NCBI GenBank assembly: GCA_933207985.1
Contig: OW240917.1
Location: 105,496,717-105,560,716, forward strand
Reading direction: 5' to 3'
Source: Pelobates cultripes
Lineage: Eukaryota; Chordata; Amphibia; Anura; Pelobatidae
Length of the DNA stretch: 64,000 nucleotides
Below the pieces are notes generated by a model, which had not been told where the DNA came from, searched no databases, and saw only the letters and a program-made list of their open reading frames with translations. This document shows positions 11,496 through 23,891 of this stretch, piece after piece. The translations under genes were made by a program, and so were the position numbers. Position 1 is the first letter of the stretch. Each line of letters opens with the position of its first letter.

Positions 11496-11707
11496 ATAAA
11501 TTTATTCTAAGTTTTAAAATCAAAAAGAATAATAAAACAATGTAGAAACAAATATAAAATATAAGTTCCAATAAATGACTTCAAATCCGACTGTCCAGTC
11601 CGACTGTCCAAATCGGATTTGAAGTCATTTATTGGGACTTATATTTTATATTTGTTTCTACATTGTTTTATTATTCTTTTTGATTTTAAAACTTAGAATA
11701 AATTTAT
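11496..11707. repeat. Near-perfect palindrome of about 98-bp arms beside the gap
   Basis: The left arm, about 11,496-11,593, reads ATAAATTTATTCTAAG to ACTTCAAATCCGA. The right arm, about 11,610-11,707, is its reverse complement with one visible mismatch (GTTCCAAT against ATTGGGAC). The short centre repeats TCCGACTGTCC twice. It may be a real inverted repeat or a fold-back artefact at the contig end. Confidence 0.8.
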
Positions 11708-11709
11708 TA

Positions 11710-12436
11710 TTTTTTACTATATCCCATTGGCTTCCTACTTTGCCTTGCTGCTAAAAGAAGGGCTGGTGCCCCCCTCCAGAGGCACCTAAATCTACCATCA
11801 GAGCCAGGTTCTCATTGGCTCAAAAGAAGGTGAGCACCACTATAACTACTGTGTGTGTAACCACTAAGTCAAAACATAGTACACTAGGGGGCTTCTCCCC
11901 TTTTTTTCCTTTTTTCTTTCTTTGAGGAAATTTTAATCCAGTCAAAGGGTGCAGTGTCTCCTTACGACACTACGGTGAAAGTGACTTGAGCCTGTCCTGT
12001 TTGAGGCTCTATTCCATGTGAGTTTGACCATTGTTATAACATCTAAAATCCCCATTATTTACAGATTTACACTATATTGTGTTGTATTGTGTTTTCTTTA
12101 CTTCTATGTATCAACATACATCTGAGATTTAACCCTAAATTAGGGTAAGTGAAAATATATAGCGCTTCACTCATTTGACTAGTAAGGTCTGGATTCATAC
12201 CCAGTTCATACTAGATTCACTTTGGTTCACTTTTATGTTGAGTGGGGGAAGGAGAACACCCACTAGAGTGTATAGCTGCTTGCATATCACGGTACTAAAT
12301 TTATAAGCGCACTGGACACAGTAACCACTAGCTTTCAATACTCTATTCCTGATTGCATATTACAACAATTTCTGATGACTAATTTGTGAAACGTATGATG
12401 AAAATAAATAAATAAATAAATAAATAAATATATAGA
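11710..12436 (+). mobile_element. PLE-type 5' terminal region (element E)
   Basis: There is no coding capacity. The stretch GTGAGCACCACTATAACTAC, the ATATATAGCGCTTCAC block and CTGATGACTAATTTGTGAAACG at 12,373-12,394, then an AAAT tetranucleotide run (12,400-12,430), sit directly before a PLE coding remnant in the same orientation. The CTGATGA...GAAAC pair resembles the hammerhead core, but its stem II is weak. Confidence 0.45.
12403..12431. repeat. (AAAT)n microsatellite
   Basis: About seven tetranucleotide copies lie at the join between PLE terminal sequence and PLE coding remnant. Confidence 0.9.
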
Positions 12437-13300
12437 GTGAACATCCAGAACGCTTGAAAGCTTCTTTACCTAAGGCTCAGTTTCTTCGAACAATACGTAA
12501 TAATTCGAGTGAAGAAAAGAAAAAGGAACAATTACAACAAATGAAACAAAGATTCTTAAACCGAGGTAAAGGAATAAACAGTTAGATGAAGCTTTACAAC
12601 AGGCAAGAGAGTTTAAACCAAGAATTTCAAAGAAAGTTGAGAACCGATTTGACATGGCTGTCAAGTTGTCAAATACTATTAAAAGAAATTGGAATGTATT
12701 GGCACAGGACACCTCCCTTCCACCGATATTTAGGCAGAAGCCACTTATTTGCTACAGGCGTAACAGAAACCTCTGTGACATTTTAGTCAAAACGGATCCT
12801 GTACAAAGTTACATGCAAGCTGAGAAAATCAAAAACGAGGAAGTGTTCGATGTTTGGGGTGCGTGACTTGCAGCCATATGGTACCTTCAACCATCCACAT
12901 ACCAATGAGAAATTTCATATAAATCACACCATTACTTGCAAAACTCCGTATGTTATATATAAACTCACCTGTCTCTGTGGCCTATCGTATGTAGGCAAGA
13001 CAGAAACAGCTTTATGTGAACACATACGGGGACATCGATCTAATATTTGCGCAGCGTACAGAGATGGAGACAGCGACAAGCCTGTTGCTAAGCATTTCTT
13101 TGATCTACAACATCCACTATCATCGCTTAAATTTACAGCGATAGATCACATCCCTGAGCCACGGAGAGGAGACAATACAGGGAAGTTATTGCTCAATAGA
13201 GAAACTTTCTGGATATATTTAGTCTTGATACAGTTTCACCTAGAGGACGTAACGAGATGCTAATTTATCATTCGTTTCTTTAACATACCTCTCCTTACTT
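12437..13300 (+). pseudogene. Penelope-like element E, RT C-terminus and GIY-YIG endonuclease
   Basis: Across three frames the translation runs LKASLPKAQFLRTIRNN, then QMKQRFLNRG, NTIKRNWNVLAQDTSLPP, RRNRNLCDILV and a GCVTC cysteine pair. From 12,850 follows a GIY-YIG domain (YVIYKLTCLCGLSYVGKT, then a KHFFDLQH block and an LLNRETFWIY end). This order is diagnostic for PLEs. Frameshifts occur near 12,570, 12,850 and 13,215. The RT palm is missing, so the copy is 5'-truncated, as is common in PLEs. Confidence 0.85.
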
Positions 13301-14114
13301 TAATTGAGTATTTAGTTAATGGGGGCATACATATTGTTTGTGTGAGTAGAGGGGTCCACCTTAACTATATTTTGTAATTATGTTCATCTCAGCTTTTGAA
13401 ATTATTATGGTGGAAGGCAAATCAGACCCGACTACCTCATTATCACACAGACAACATGATGCTCCATTTTTTTACTTTACTTGTGATTTGTTTACTTTAC
13501 TTGTGATTGGTATGGCAGACCTAATATTGTGTGGAAGTGTGTGTGGAAGGTGACAGTGTGTGAGGGGGTATGCCAGTGAGTGTGTGGGGGGGGTGACATT
13601 ATGTGAATAATACATTATGTGAATAATACAGGTCATACATTTTATTTACCCTCTCGCCACAGGATTTTGTTCAGTGAAGTGTCCTTAGTACTTACTAATC
13701 TGTTGCACACTATGATCTATAAATTTCTAGTAGAAAAAAATACATTAATTCCGTCTGTCGACCCAGTTTAGTGTCCCTAATGTATAATCAAGAGTTAACA
13801 AAAACTCTTTCCTAATCTATAAGAACATAAATTCAATAATTTATTAAGTATAATCATAGCTACTGTTTATCTAGGAGTTACAGCTATATGTATTATGGTC
13901 AATTAGCAGTAGATAGATGAGACCAAATAAAGACAATTATCTTTTTTAAATATTCCAGAGCTCTATGGCTCTGACCACAATGATTATGAAAATGCCTGAG
14001 TTTATTCTGGGTATATTGGAACTTACGTTGTAACGAAATAAATGAAATGAGCTTCCAATTGTAAAATGTATTTTACGGTTCTCCCCTATATGATCATGCT
14101 CAGATTAGTAAGTA
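13301..14114. other. Non-coding DNA with a GTGTG-rich patch
   Basis: The patch at 13,525-13,630 is GTGTGTGG/GTGACA-rich and includes a duplicated ACATTATGTGAATAAT. A TTTACTTTACTTGTGATT direct repeat lies near 13,470-13,508. No gene or classifiable element was recognised. Confidence 0.5.
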
Positions 14115-14810
14115 TCCACTCTAATCATGGATAAAGGAGGTGAAATTAAAATCTTTGTTTAGGCCGCGTGGAGCTAACATTTGTAATTCATAAATCCACT
14201 CGGATTCCCGTTTTAGTAATTTTTTATTAAAATTGTCCTTTCTTGCGTTTAGCGTAATTATTTCCACAACCTGGAAGCTAAGATTCTTTGTATCACTGTT
14301 ATGTACCCTGCAGACATGATTAGCCATGTACCCTGAAGACATGATGTATTCAAGTTGGTTACTGTATTTAGATGTTGTAATATCCGCCTCCTAAATTGTT
14401 GGTATGTTTTTCCCACATATTGCAGCCCACAACTGTAGGTTATTAAATATACTACCCGTGTAAAACTGCAATTAATAAATTGTTTAATGGGGTATTCTTT
14501 CTGTGTGTGCGTACATACCACTAATTTGGAGGTTTTGAGGAAGTCACAAGCTTTGCAATGTCCGCAACAGTATACTCCCTTTGTGTCCGAGAGCTAAGTT
14601 TTTGTAGCCGACTGAGATTCAAGGTGATTATGTACAAGAATATATATATATATATATATGAGATTTTTCGGTCTTCGAGCAGTAATACTTGGAAATTGTG
14701 GTAAGTTGTTTGCCAAATCATCTTTGTGTCTGAGGATTGGCCAATGGTCAATGAAGATCTGTTTGACTGGGCTCCAGAATTGCTCAGGAGTACCCACACC
14801 CAAGGTATTT
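14115..14810 (-). pseudogene. Penelope-like element F, RT end and GIY-YIG endonuclease
   Basis: On the minus strand, 14,803 to 14,600 encodes PEQFWSPVKQIFIDHWPIL, LANNLPQFPSITARRPKNL and a leucine-serine stretch, broken by a TA microsatellite at 14,641-14,660. From 14,521 down follow VVYLITYSCGLQYVGKT (the GIY-YIG core), RRRILQHL, and after a frameshift KRESEWIYELQMLAPRGLN, the usual PLE C-terminus. There are at least three frame breaks and the palm is missing. It points towards element E about 0.8 kb away. Confidence 0.85.
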
Positions 14811-15965
14811 TGTGTGAAGTCTGGTCACACTGTCACTCCACCCCCACACATCATCACCCTTCACTTAATGTCACCCCCAACACACTCACTGGCATCACCC
14901 TCACACACTGTCACCTTCCACACACACTTTCAACCCTCCCCACACACAGTTAGCCCCCCTCACACACACAGTCACCCCCCACACATACACAGTTACTCAC
15001 ACATACAGAGTCACTCTCACAAATACTACCCCCCCACACACAGTCACCCCTACACACAGTCATCCCACCACACACTGTCACACACACTCACAGTCACCCC
15101 CCTCACACACTGTGACCCTTGTTACACACATAGTTACCCACACACACACAGCAGGACCCCCTACACTATAACCTTCCACACACACTGGAACTCTCACACA
15201 CACACAATGTCATTCCACCTCACATAGTTATCCTCACACACACAGAGTCACACAGCTCAACTCACTGTCAACCTCAAACACACACACAAACTGTTACACC
15301 CTCACCTTTCCAGTCACCCTTTCTCACACACATACACACATACACACACTCATTCACCCACACATACACTGTAACATTCCACACACACTGTCACCCTCAT
15401 ACACACAGTGTCACCCCCTCACACACTGTCACTCCCTCACACACTGTCACCCTCCCACAGACAATGTCATGCCCCTAACACGCTTTAATCCCCCAATACT
15501 AAGCCCCCTTACACACTGTCACCCACACACTGTCACCCTGACACACACCATGTAACCTTTACTCACACTATCACTTCACCACACCATGTCACCACCCTCA
15601 TACGGTCACCCTCACACATATGCTCACAAACACACTATCAGACCCCCCATACACACAGTAACCTCTACACCCACAGGACCCCCTTCACTATAACCTTCCA
15701 CACACATTGTCTCTCTCCCTCACACACAGTCACCACCACTCACACTGTCACCCAAACACACAGACACACTCACATTAACCCCCAATCACATCACACACAT
15801 CCGCTCCAACCATACCACATTCACTTCCCAGTACTCTGCAAAACTCCCCTATCACATTAACCTTCCCAAATCCTGTCACACTCACTTTCTCCCTCACTGT
15901 CACACTCAACCCCCAACTGTCACACTCATCCTCCATCACAATCACTCCCCCTTCACCCTGCCACC
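14811..15965. repeat. CA-rich minisatellite (CACACACTGTCACCC type)
   Basis: About 1.15 kb of imperfect 15-30-bp units built from CACACA, TGTCACCC and CACAGTCACCC. Long open frames here (for example 14,658-15,227) encode only His/Thr/Ser/Pro-rich repeats and are not genes. Confidence 0.9.
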
Positions 15966-16204
15966 CTAAAAGGAGGGGGTAAGACGTGATGAATAAAAGA
16001 ATGAAAGAAAGGAGTAGAAAGTGAAGGGTAAAAGAATGAAAGGAGGGTGTAGATAGTAAGCAGTAAAATAATTAAAGGAAAATATACATAGTAAAGATTA
16101 AAACCATGAGCTGAAATGATAGCCAGTAAAGAGAAAAATAATAAAATAAGAGGACAAAGGCTAAAAACTAAAAACGTATCTGTGGCCCGAAGAAGTTTAC
16201 CCTA
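15966..16204. repeat. Purine-rich tract
   Basis: Repeats of GTAAAGGAATGAAAG type between the minisatellite and the hAT remnant. No gene is seen. Confidence 0.6.
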
Positions 16205-18312
16205 GTTTAATTTTGGCCCCAATCTACTACCAAGTTGTGCAGGTCTGCTCTACATTGTACACTATTAGAAACATGGCCGGAATTAAATTTGTGGGTGGAA
16301 TGAAATTTGAGCTGTTCATATCTTTCATGTTCAGATTTTATTGCCGTGTCTAATATTGTGAAGAAACATTTCACTTTACATTTATTTTTAGGATCTAAGA
16401 TTGGATCATCTGGAACCTCATATAAAAACAGCTTTTTTTTTTCTCGTCTAATGCACTTAAGGGGGGGACACTGGGTCAATTTCCATTTCCACTGTCTGCT
16501 CTCCTGCTTCTTTAAGTAAATCCTCAAAACCATCATCTGTTCGATAAGATTGAAAATATGTCTCGATGGACTCCAAAAGTTCCACAACAACTGGCAAGTA
16601 CATTGATTGGCTTTGAAGAACTTTACTGACATAATTAATACGACTTAATATGTTAAACCAAAGGATGATAAAACACAAGAATTTAAACTTGTTTAACTCT
16701 TTTGCCAAGGATGAAGCCTCAATTCTTGCAAGAGCAGCAAAATTTACTTCACTTAGATTTCAATTAAGGTGTCAAACACTTCTCCAACATGGAACCTAAA
16801 TGGCTGAATAGCATCAATTCTGCTTGACCATCTAGTATCGGATAGCAGCTTAACTGTCAGTTTACTCACATGTTTTTTTACAACATTCCATCGATTTGTT
16901 GATAAAAAAAACAATTTATGAAGAATGCCAAAAAATGTACTGGCATCCCTACAGCACATAGCATCATTTACAACAAGATTTAAGGAATGAGCACTGCAGG
17001 GGACATAGAAAGCATGTGTGTCCAGGTCCATGATTCTTTTTTGTACTTCTGAGTGCTTGCCATTCATGTTGGAGCCATTTTCATACCCCTGACCTCTCAT
17101 TTCACTGAGATATATCTTCAGCATTTCAAGCTCATTCAAAATTGTCTTTGATAATTCTTCTCCAGATGAGTTGTGAACTGACAGGAAACCAAGGAATCTT
17201 TCCTCAATGTGTATTTCAGGATTTGTAGTTGGTGAGTCTCCTCAAACCTGACAAACATAGTCATCTGTTCAACAAGAGTGATGTCAGGGGTGCAGTCAAG
17301 TACAATGGAATTATAATTCCTTAAGCAACCGCTGAATGTGTCTCTGTATTTCTTTTGAAATTAAACCAATTAGTTCATTTTGAATGTTGTTTCCTAAATA
17401 ATGTTGATGAATTTCTGAATTTTCTATCTTTTCCAAGTGGTTTTGTATCCTATCAAATGTTGCCAGCATTTCTACAAGTTTCAAGTAATTTCCATTGTTT
17501 TCAGAGTACAGCATGTCAATTCTTCCCCTGAAGGCCAAGCACTGCTTCCCAAGGTATTGAACAATGGCTACAAGGAGCTGAAGAACATTCTGCCAGTGCT
17601 GCATTTCAGTTGCCAATAATCTTTGGTATGAATGGTCCATAGTTCTTCCTAACCCAAGTCTTGTTAGCAGTTCTGTCCAGTCTCACATAGCAGTGAGGTG
17701 AGATGGAGACACTTCATGTATAGCCAGACACTGGGACACATTTTTCCAGTCGTTGTAGCCTCCCGTTGTCAGGCTCATTTGCGTAGTTGTAAAGAGTTTA
17801 CAAGAAAAGCAAAAAATTGAGTCCAGTCTAGGAGAATAACTAAGCCACTTTCTAAAATGCACTTCACCATTCCCAAGGTGCCATCTATAGTGGGTTGATG
17901 TAAACTGTCTCTTGGATGCATCTTTAGGAAATCCAAAGTGCTCTTTTGCACTTTGGTTTCTTTCAGTGAGCTGGTAAGCGTATGAGGCCAGTCAGCTGGA
18001 TTCAAGAAGTCTATCAGTCTACTATTTTCATCTTCTTCTGATGATGATTTCTGTGAACTCTCTTCCTCAGTGTTTGTATCACTTTCCATACCCAAAGAAT
18101 GTTTGCCCACAGTTGAAGTAGAAGGGTGTGGTTCAACATCTACAGCTTCACGATTATCTTTAGTTTTGCACTCCAACTCTGTGTACTGGATCAGTTTTGA
18201 AGACCTTATTTAGTGATCCAACCATCTTAGAAGTATCTTCTTCTTGGAGCCTTCTTTTCCTTCAGAAAGCAGCACTAAACAATTTATTTTGTGCTGGTGA
18301 TGTAGACATCTT
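16205..18312 (-). pseudogene. hAT transposase remnant (ZMYM1-like / TTF-DUF4371 type)
   Basis: Read from 18,312 down, the minus strand encodes an N-terminus (MSTSPAQNKLFSAAF, then a shift), an acidic serine-rich segment with IDFLNPADWPHTL (18,176-17,775), a helical segment with HWQNVLQLLVAIVQYLGKQ and AFRG (17,640-17,311), and RGQGYENGSNMNGKHSEVQ with VPCSAHSLNLVVNDA and DTRWSSR (17,139-16,753). These are hallmarks of the hAT-derived ZMYM1-like family (DUF4371 then RNase-H-like core). A further piece runs 16,708-16,207 with frame overlap. The C-terminal dimerisation region was not found. Frames are broken at least four times. It could be a decayed transposon or a processed ZMYM1-like copy; no terminal repeats were identified. 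Confidence 0.75.
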
Positions 18313-18586
18313 GCTCAATTATCAAAATAACTATTGTAGAATAAATACAGGAATGCATTGGGAGGCTATTGTGCACGTGCAGCAAAGCACTGCACCAATC
18401 AGCATCTCCTCATACAGATGTAGTTATTCAATGCATCTATATGGGAACATTAAGCTCCTCCATGCAGGGCGTGTAGACGCTTAACACCAGCACTGCACAC
18501 AGTGTCTTTTCTGTGAAAAGACAGGGTTTACCTTTAAAAGCTTGCAGCGACAGGCTATAGACACCAGAAACACTACATTAAACTGT
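18313..18586. mobile_element. MITE fragment (left part), split by a CR1 3' end
   Basis: The stretch from about 18,355 (GCATTGGGAGGCTATTGTGC) resembles 54,745-54,870. It continues to CTATAGACACCAGAAACAC at about 18,553-18,571, the beginning of the hairpin end common to this MITE superfamily. The opposite half, AAAGGGACTGTAGTGTCCTTTTA, reappears at 18,941 after a CR1 insertion. Confidence 0.55.
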
Positions 18587-18940
18587 TACATAGTTACATA
18601 GTTACATAGCTGAAAAGAGACTTGCGTCCATCAAGTTCAGCCTACCTCACATTTGTTTTTTGCTGTTGATCCAAAAGAAGGCAAAAAAAACCAGTTTGAA
18701 GCACAATTTTGCAACAAGCTAGGAAAACAAATTCCTTCTTGACCCCAGAATGGCAGTCAGATTTATCCTTGGATCAAGCAGTTATTACCCTACATTGAAA
18801 GATTATATCTTTGAATATTCTGTTCTTGCAAGTATGCATCTAGTAGCCGTTTGAACATCTGCATGGACTCTGATAAAACCACTTCTTCAGGCAGAGAATT
18901 CCACATCCTGATTGTTCTTACAGTAAAAAAAACTTTTCGA
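18587..18940 (-). mobile_element. CR1-like LINE, 5'-truncated 3' end
   Basis: TTACATAGTTACATAG at the left is the usual 3' end of this CR1 family. On the minus strand there follow the 3' untranslated part and the last codons of the ORF (SVRTIRMWNSLPEE type sequence). It is the same family as 22,005 and 59,279-60,345. It is about 350 bp and seems to have landed inside a MITE. Confidence 0.8.
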
Positions 18941-21900
18941 CAAAGGGACTGTAGTGTCCTTTTAATGTGAGGTAAATTAGAGATTAATGTCCTATGTAAT
19001 AATAATACTAAATAATAATAATATTGGATTGCCTACTTACCACCAGATGAGAACAAGAAGATGATGGTCTCTGGCTGCAGTCTGGCTCTTCTTGATTGGT
19101 CTAATACAGGCTTGTTGTAATACAGGCTCTGGAGACTGGAGGCAAACACCAATTCCCTGGGGGAGCAGGAAGCAGCTACTTTCAAGGAGGCCACTTCCTT
19201 CACTGTCCCAGACAGACTCCCAGCAGGCAATGCTGGTGGCTGCTCAGTGCTCAGTGGCCTTCTTCCATATCCAACTCCGCCCCCTCTCTGTGCTCAAGGG
19301 TGAGAGGGGAGGACACTTTGGGCGCATAGTACGCCCTTGAGCTTCCTGAAGAGCTCCAGCTGGAAGGTAAGCTCAGACCTCAGAGAGACAGCTGTTTGGT
19401 TGTCTCAGCCTCTCAGTTCTGCGCCCCACCGTCACCGCAAATGCGTTTCTCTCCGGCCTCCATACAGCAGTTCTGTGCCGCCTGAGGCTTGCTATACAGA
19501 ACTCATGCAGCACAGCATGAGGCACGATGCACCTGGCGGCCCATATGGGCTGCCTAGATCGCCTCACAAAAAAGCGCAAGCTCTGATTAGAAAACACATA
19601 GTAGTAAGGAATTAGCAGTGGTGAGTACTTTATAGGCATAGGACTTGAAATGATGAGCTCTAATGATAATACATTACCATAGGTATATTTTCGTATACAC
19701 TAAAAACAAGTATAAGCAAATATTACCCTGTCCTATTCTCTCTCAGTACTTTCCCCAGTCCATACTGACTTCATTTATATACATCTTCCCAAGGTTAGTT
19801 CACTCATCATAGTTTTAAACTATTTGTATACATTGCTGAAATATTTTTTGCAGAGTTAAACCTTTTGTAACACCATGTTCCTCTTTGCTCCAGTTTACTC
19901 TCATTAAGATGAATTACAAGTTCAGCTGCCCCCCAAATTCATAGCGGCTATTAAAATCCTAACCATTTTTCAGCATAGGTATCTCACAGTAAAGTATTAA
20001 TCTCTCACCATGATGCATTGGTGTTGGTTACACAGTTGAAAAAATATATCCATAAGGGATTTTTTAAAAGTGGAAGTTCAAATGTTTTCTTAAATAACTA
20101 TTTTGTGCTAGTGGCTGTTATTTACTTTTATAACCATTGGTCTTCAGGTGAAATAGATTAGGGATTTCTCTAGAGTCATAAAATCACACTGGAGATGCAA
20201 GATCCTAATGTATAAAGTGGATTGAATTAATCATTTTATGTAACTTGGTTTGCAGTGTAGAAAAATTAAGGCACACAAACAAGCTGATCGTAGACGTGCA
20301 GTTCATCACTTTCATCCAACTGAAATTGTTTGATATGAAATGAGAAGGAAGTCCTTATAGAACTGTTTTCTGAACATTAGGCTATTCAGGTATTTAATTA
20401 TGTATGCGCTGCAACAACTGATGTATCACTGAAACGTTCATATGCTATGTTTGCAAATATATTTTATTCAATGGGAATATCAGAAGCTGATTAATATAGT
20501 TTCCTGGTGCAATGCAAGGTGATCAATAACATTTATCTGTAACACGGGACATGTATATAACATAGGATATATTAAAAACTAACAGTTTTATGAGCAGATC
20601 GTTGCTAGGGGGCAAAATAAAAATAAAAATACATACTTTTATAGAATAATAATTTTTTTTTTATGTCTTCATCTGATGCATATTTTTTTAGTTGCTGTGA
20701 AATAGTGATTGCAAGGTATAATTTGCCTTTCAAACCTATAGAAAAACTAGAACAGAGTGCAGTTATCTGTATATGAAAGAGAAGTTTAGTCTACATATAT
20801 GCTCTCCCTACCAGTAATTTATCTCGACCCCCTATTTATAGGAGAACTATACTAGAGAACCTTGTAGGTTCCACTATAGTGTGGGGGAGAGTGGAGCAGA
20901 GGCAGAGCCTCTTATGATACCATTCTATATAGATTGATTTTTTATTTTTCTAATTACTCATCCCTGCATCTTCTGGAAATGTCTAGACTCTTCCTATTTT
21001 TTTATGCCATTTTGACTGACAATTTATTTTTAGCACCAGATATTATTACACTGCAGTGCACATAGGTCTTGAAACCTCATAAATTTGTTCTTGAAGAGTA
21101 CAACTGAACATCTCAGTGCTTTCATCCATTACAATACAAATGTAAATCTGTTTTATTCTCATACAAGGATATCTGAAAGACATTACTGTAAATATCTGTC
21201 AGCTATGGACTAAACTCTGTCACTAGCTTGTAATTTATATTATAAAATATATGCTAAATATTTATAAACTAAAGATGGTATATAATTAAAGTATAAATGT
21301 CATACAAAAATGCAGTGATACTTTATAATTAGTAAAATATCATTGTACTGTGATAGCCAAATATCTAGGAAATTAATAGGTAACATTTTTATACAAATAC
21401 AAAAACAGAAAATACAAAAATATAACCTTCAAATTATGCACACAGCATCCCACAGTTACAAGCAAACAGCCAATGATTGCCACAACAGCAATATAGAGCA
21501 ATTGAGCAATCTCTGCTTCTACCATACTAATGTTTGAAGTGAGAAACAAGTTCAGATTTTCCCTTGACTTCATGTCAGATAGGAGAACAAAGCCTCATAT
21601 GCTCTGCACGCACACACGCACGCTCATTAGGAAAGCTAATAATACAATGTGCGTAGGCATAAGACTTGAAATTAATCCACCCCTGAATGAATCAGTTTGC
21701 CGTGGTTTTACCTATGGAGTCTTATTCATTAGATCGAGTAATTCTGGTTAGGGTGTTTTTCTGTCCAGGGTCCTCTTTCGGCTGGCCAAGCTTCTCTTTA
21801 CCTTACGGACAGGCCTATTTTGAAGAATATATTAAACTGGTATTTTCTGGTGCAATTTTACAATTTGTCAATTTATTGATGAAAGCACAGGGTTTATAAA

Positions 21901-22004
21901 GGTGTAGTTTCAATAGATCTCTATGCACAAAATCAAAATTATTACTAACAATTCATTGGTTAGTCATTTATATTTCAACTTATAGAGTTCTGATGCATAT
22001 CATA
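18941..22004. other. Non-coding DNA, largely unclassified
   Basis: A MITE end lies at 18,941-18,965. A GC-richer block at 19,040-19,610 (with GGGTGAGAGGGGAGGAC) looks like an old repeat, but I cannot name it, and its small frames show no domain. From 19,620 to 22,000 the sequence is AT-rich and apparently single-copy within the window. Confidence 0.4.
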
Positions 22005-23115
22005 TTACATAGTTACATAGCTGAAAAGAGTCCATCAAGTTCAGCCTTTCTCACATTTGTTTTTGCTGTTGATCCTAAAGAAAGTTGTTTGAAGCACTCC
22101 CAATTTTGCAACAAACTTGGAATACATTTCTTTCTTGACCCCAGAATGGCAGTCAGATTTTTCTTTGGATAAAGAAGCTATTACACCACTAATTCAAAAA
22201 TATATCACTTAATATTATGTGTTTGCAAGTATTTATCCAACTGCTGTTTAAACATCTGTATAGACTCTGATAAAACCACCACTTCAGGCAGAGAATTCCA
22301 CATACTTATTGTTCTTACTGTAAAAAAAACTCTTCTCTTTCCTTTGCCTTCAACTAAATCTCCATTCCTCCAGTCTAAGTGTATGACCTTGTATTCTACG
22401 TATAGTCCTGTTTATGAATAGATTTCAGACAATGGTTTGTATTGGCCCTGAATATATTTGTATAATGCTATGATATCCCCTCTCTCACTAAAGAGATTTG
22501 CATTTGTTAACCTTTCTTCATAACTAAAATACTCAATTACTTTTATTAACTTTGCAGCCAGCCTCTGCACTTTTTATAGTGCCATAATATCCTTCTTTAA
22601 AATAGGGGCCCAAAATTGCACAGTATAAAGGTGTGGTCTTACCAGTGATTTATAAGAATTCAAAATTATAATTTCATCCCTAGAATTAATTTATATATAT
22701 TTCATTTATAAATATGTTAAATAGAAGTGATACTAGAACAGAACCCTGAGGGACACCACTTACCACTTTTGTCCAACTTTAAATTTACCATTAATGACAC
22801 ATCGTGTACTCTATCTTTAAGCCAATGTTCTACCCAAGAACAAGAATTTTAATCGAGACCAATTTCATTTAGTTTGAACACTAACCTATGTGAGAACCCA
22901 TATCAAATGCCTTGGCTAAATCAAAGTAGATCACAGTACAACACCCTAATCTATATGTCTACTTACTTCTTCGTAGAATGCAATTAGGTTAGTTTGACAT
23001 AACCTATGTTTCATAAAACCATGCCGATTATTGCTAATAACAATGTTCTTCCCAATAAATTCCTGAATATTACACCTTAATAATCCTAACAATACTTTCC
23101 CAGTTACAGATGTTA
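22005..23115 (-). mobile_element. CR1-like LINE, 3' end to RT palm (segment 1 of 3)
   Basis: It starts at the 3' tail TTACATAGTTACATAG. Minus-strand translation then shows QFWAPILK, the C-terminal FTVRTISMWNSLPE region and, beyond about 22,690, the RT palm (VPQGSV, LLFNIFIN) and NNRHGFMKHRLCQTNLIAF with an earlier VTGKVL piece. Between the tail part and the palm roughly 0.4 kb of coding sequence, including the FADD region, is deleted. A MITE enters at 23,116; the LINE goes on at 23,770. Confidence 0.85.
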
Positions 23116-23769
23116 AAGGAACACTATAGTCACCAAAACAACTTTATCTTAATGAAGCAGTTTTGGTGTATGNNNNNNNNNNNNNNNNNNNNNNNNNNNN
23201 NNNNNNNNNNNNNNNNNNNNNNNNNNNNNNNNNNNNNNNNNNNNNNNNNNNNNNNNNNNNNNNNNNNNNNNNGATCATGCCTCTGAAGTTTCACAACACA
23301 ATACACTGCCATTTAGAAGTTAAATCACTTTTGTCTGTCCATGCAGCCATAGCCACACCTCCCCGGCTGTGACTCACACACACAGCCGGGATGAAAAAAA
23401 AATGGTTTCACTTTCAATCAGATGTAACTTACTTTGAAAGTTTTTATCTCCTGCTCCCTAAATTGCTCTTTAATCACACACAAGAGGCTCTTGCAGGGTC
23501 TAGCAAGCTATTAACAGTGCAGTGGATAAGAATTTTTTAAATTAAACATAATTTGCAATAAAGGAAGTATAAACATTAGATGACTCTTTACAGGAAGTGT
23601 TTAGGAAGTCTGCGCAAGTCACATACAGGGAGGTGTAACTATGGTGCATAAACAAAGTGATTTAACTTCTAAACTGCAGAGAATTGAGCAGTGAGACTGC
23701 AGGTGCATGATATGTACACCAAAATGGCTTTATTAAGCTAAAGTTGTTTTGGTGACTATAGTGTCCCTT
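23116..23769. mobile_element. MITE in the CR1 LINE, containing an assembly gap
   Basis: The ends AAGGAACACTATAGTCACC and GGTGACTATAGTGTCCCTT are inverted repeats, extended by CAAAACAACTTTA against TAAAGTTGTTTTG. The flanks TGT-TA and TA-TGC rejoin the CR1 frame (RPVSITSVTGK) exactly if the target duplication is 2-3 bp (TA or TTA). The element has no ORF. Its interior holds 100 N. Confidence 0.85.
23173..23272. other. Assembly gap (100 N)
   Basis: Exactly 100 N inside the MITE at 23,116-23,769. Any translation across it is meaningless. Confidence 0.99.
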
Positions 23770-23891
23770 TATGCTCACAGGTCTAAAATTTCAAGACAAA
23801 GATGTTGAACCCTTTTTGAATATAGGCAACACATCTGTCTTCCTCCAATCCTCCGGTACAATTCCTTTAAGAAAATAATCTTGAAAGGTTA
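23770..23891 (-). mobile_element. CR1-like LINE, segment 2 of 3
   Basis: On the minus strand these 120 bases encode LKGIVPEDWRKTDVLPIF-KKGS and RPVS, the start of the CR1 reverse transcriptase. The frame continues on one side at 23,115 and on the other at 29,022. Confidence 0.85.

Noticed and set aside
4881..12394. Functional hammerhead ribozymes at 4,881, 6,283 and 12,373
   Set aside because: The core boxes deviate (TTGAGAA, CTGAGGA, or weak stem II), so I list them only as degenerate PLE-end motifs.
14658..15227. 189-codon open frame in the CA-rich array
   Set aside because: It encodes only His/Thr/Ser/Pro repeats generated by the minisatellite and shows no domain.
22690..23115. A separate LINE from 22,005-22,690
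   Set aside because: Both parts are on the same strand, in the right order and of the same CR1 family; an internal deletion explains the gap better than two insertions.
23130..23372. Open frames crossing the second N block
   Set aside because: Translations through 100 N have no meaning.
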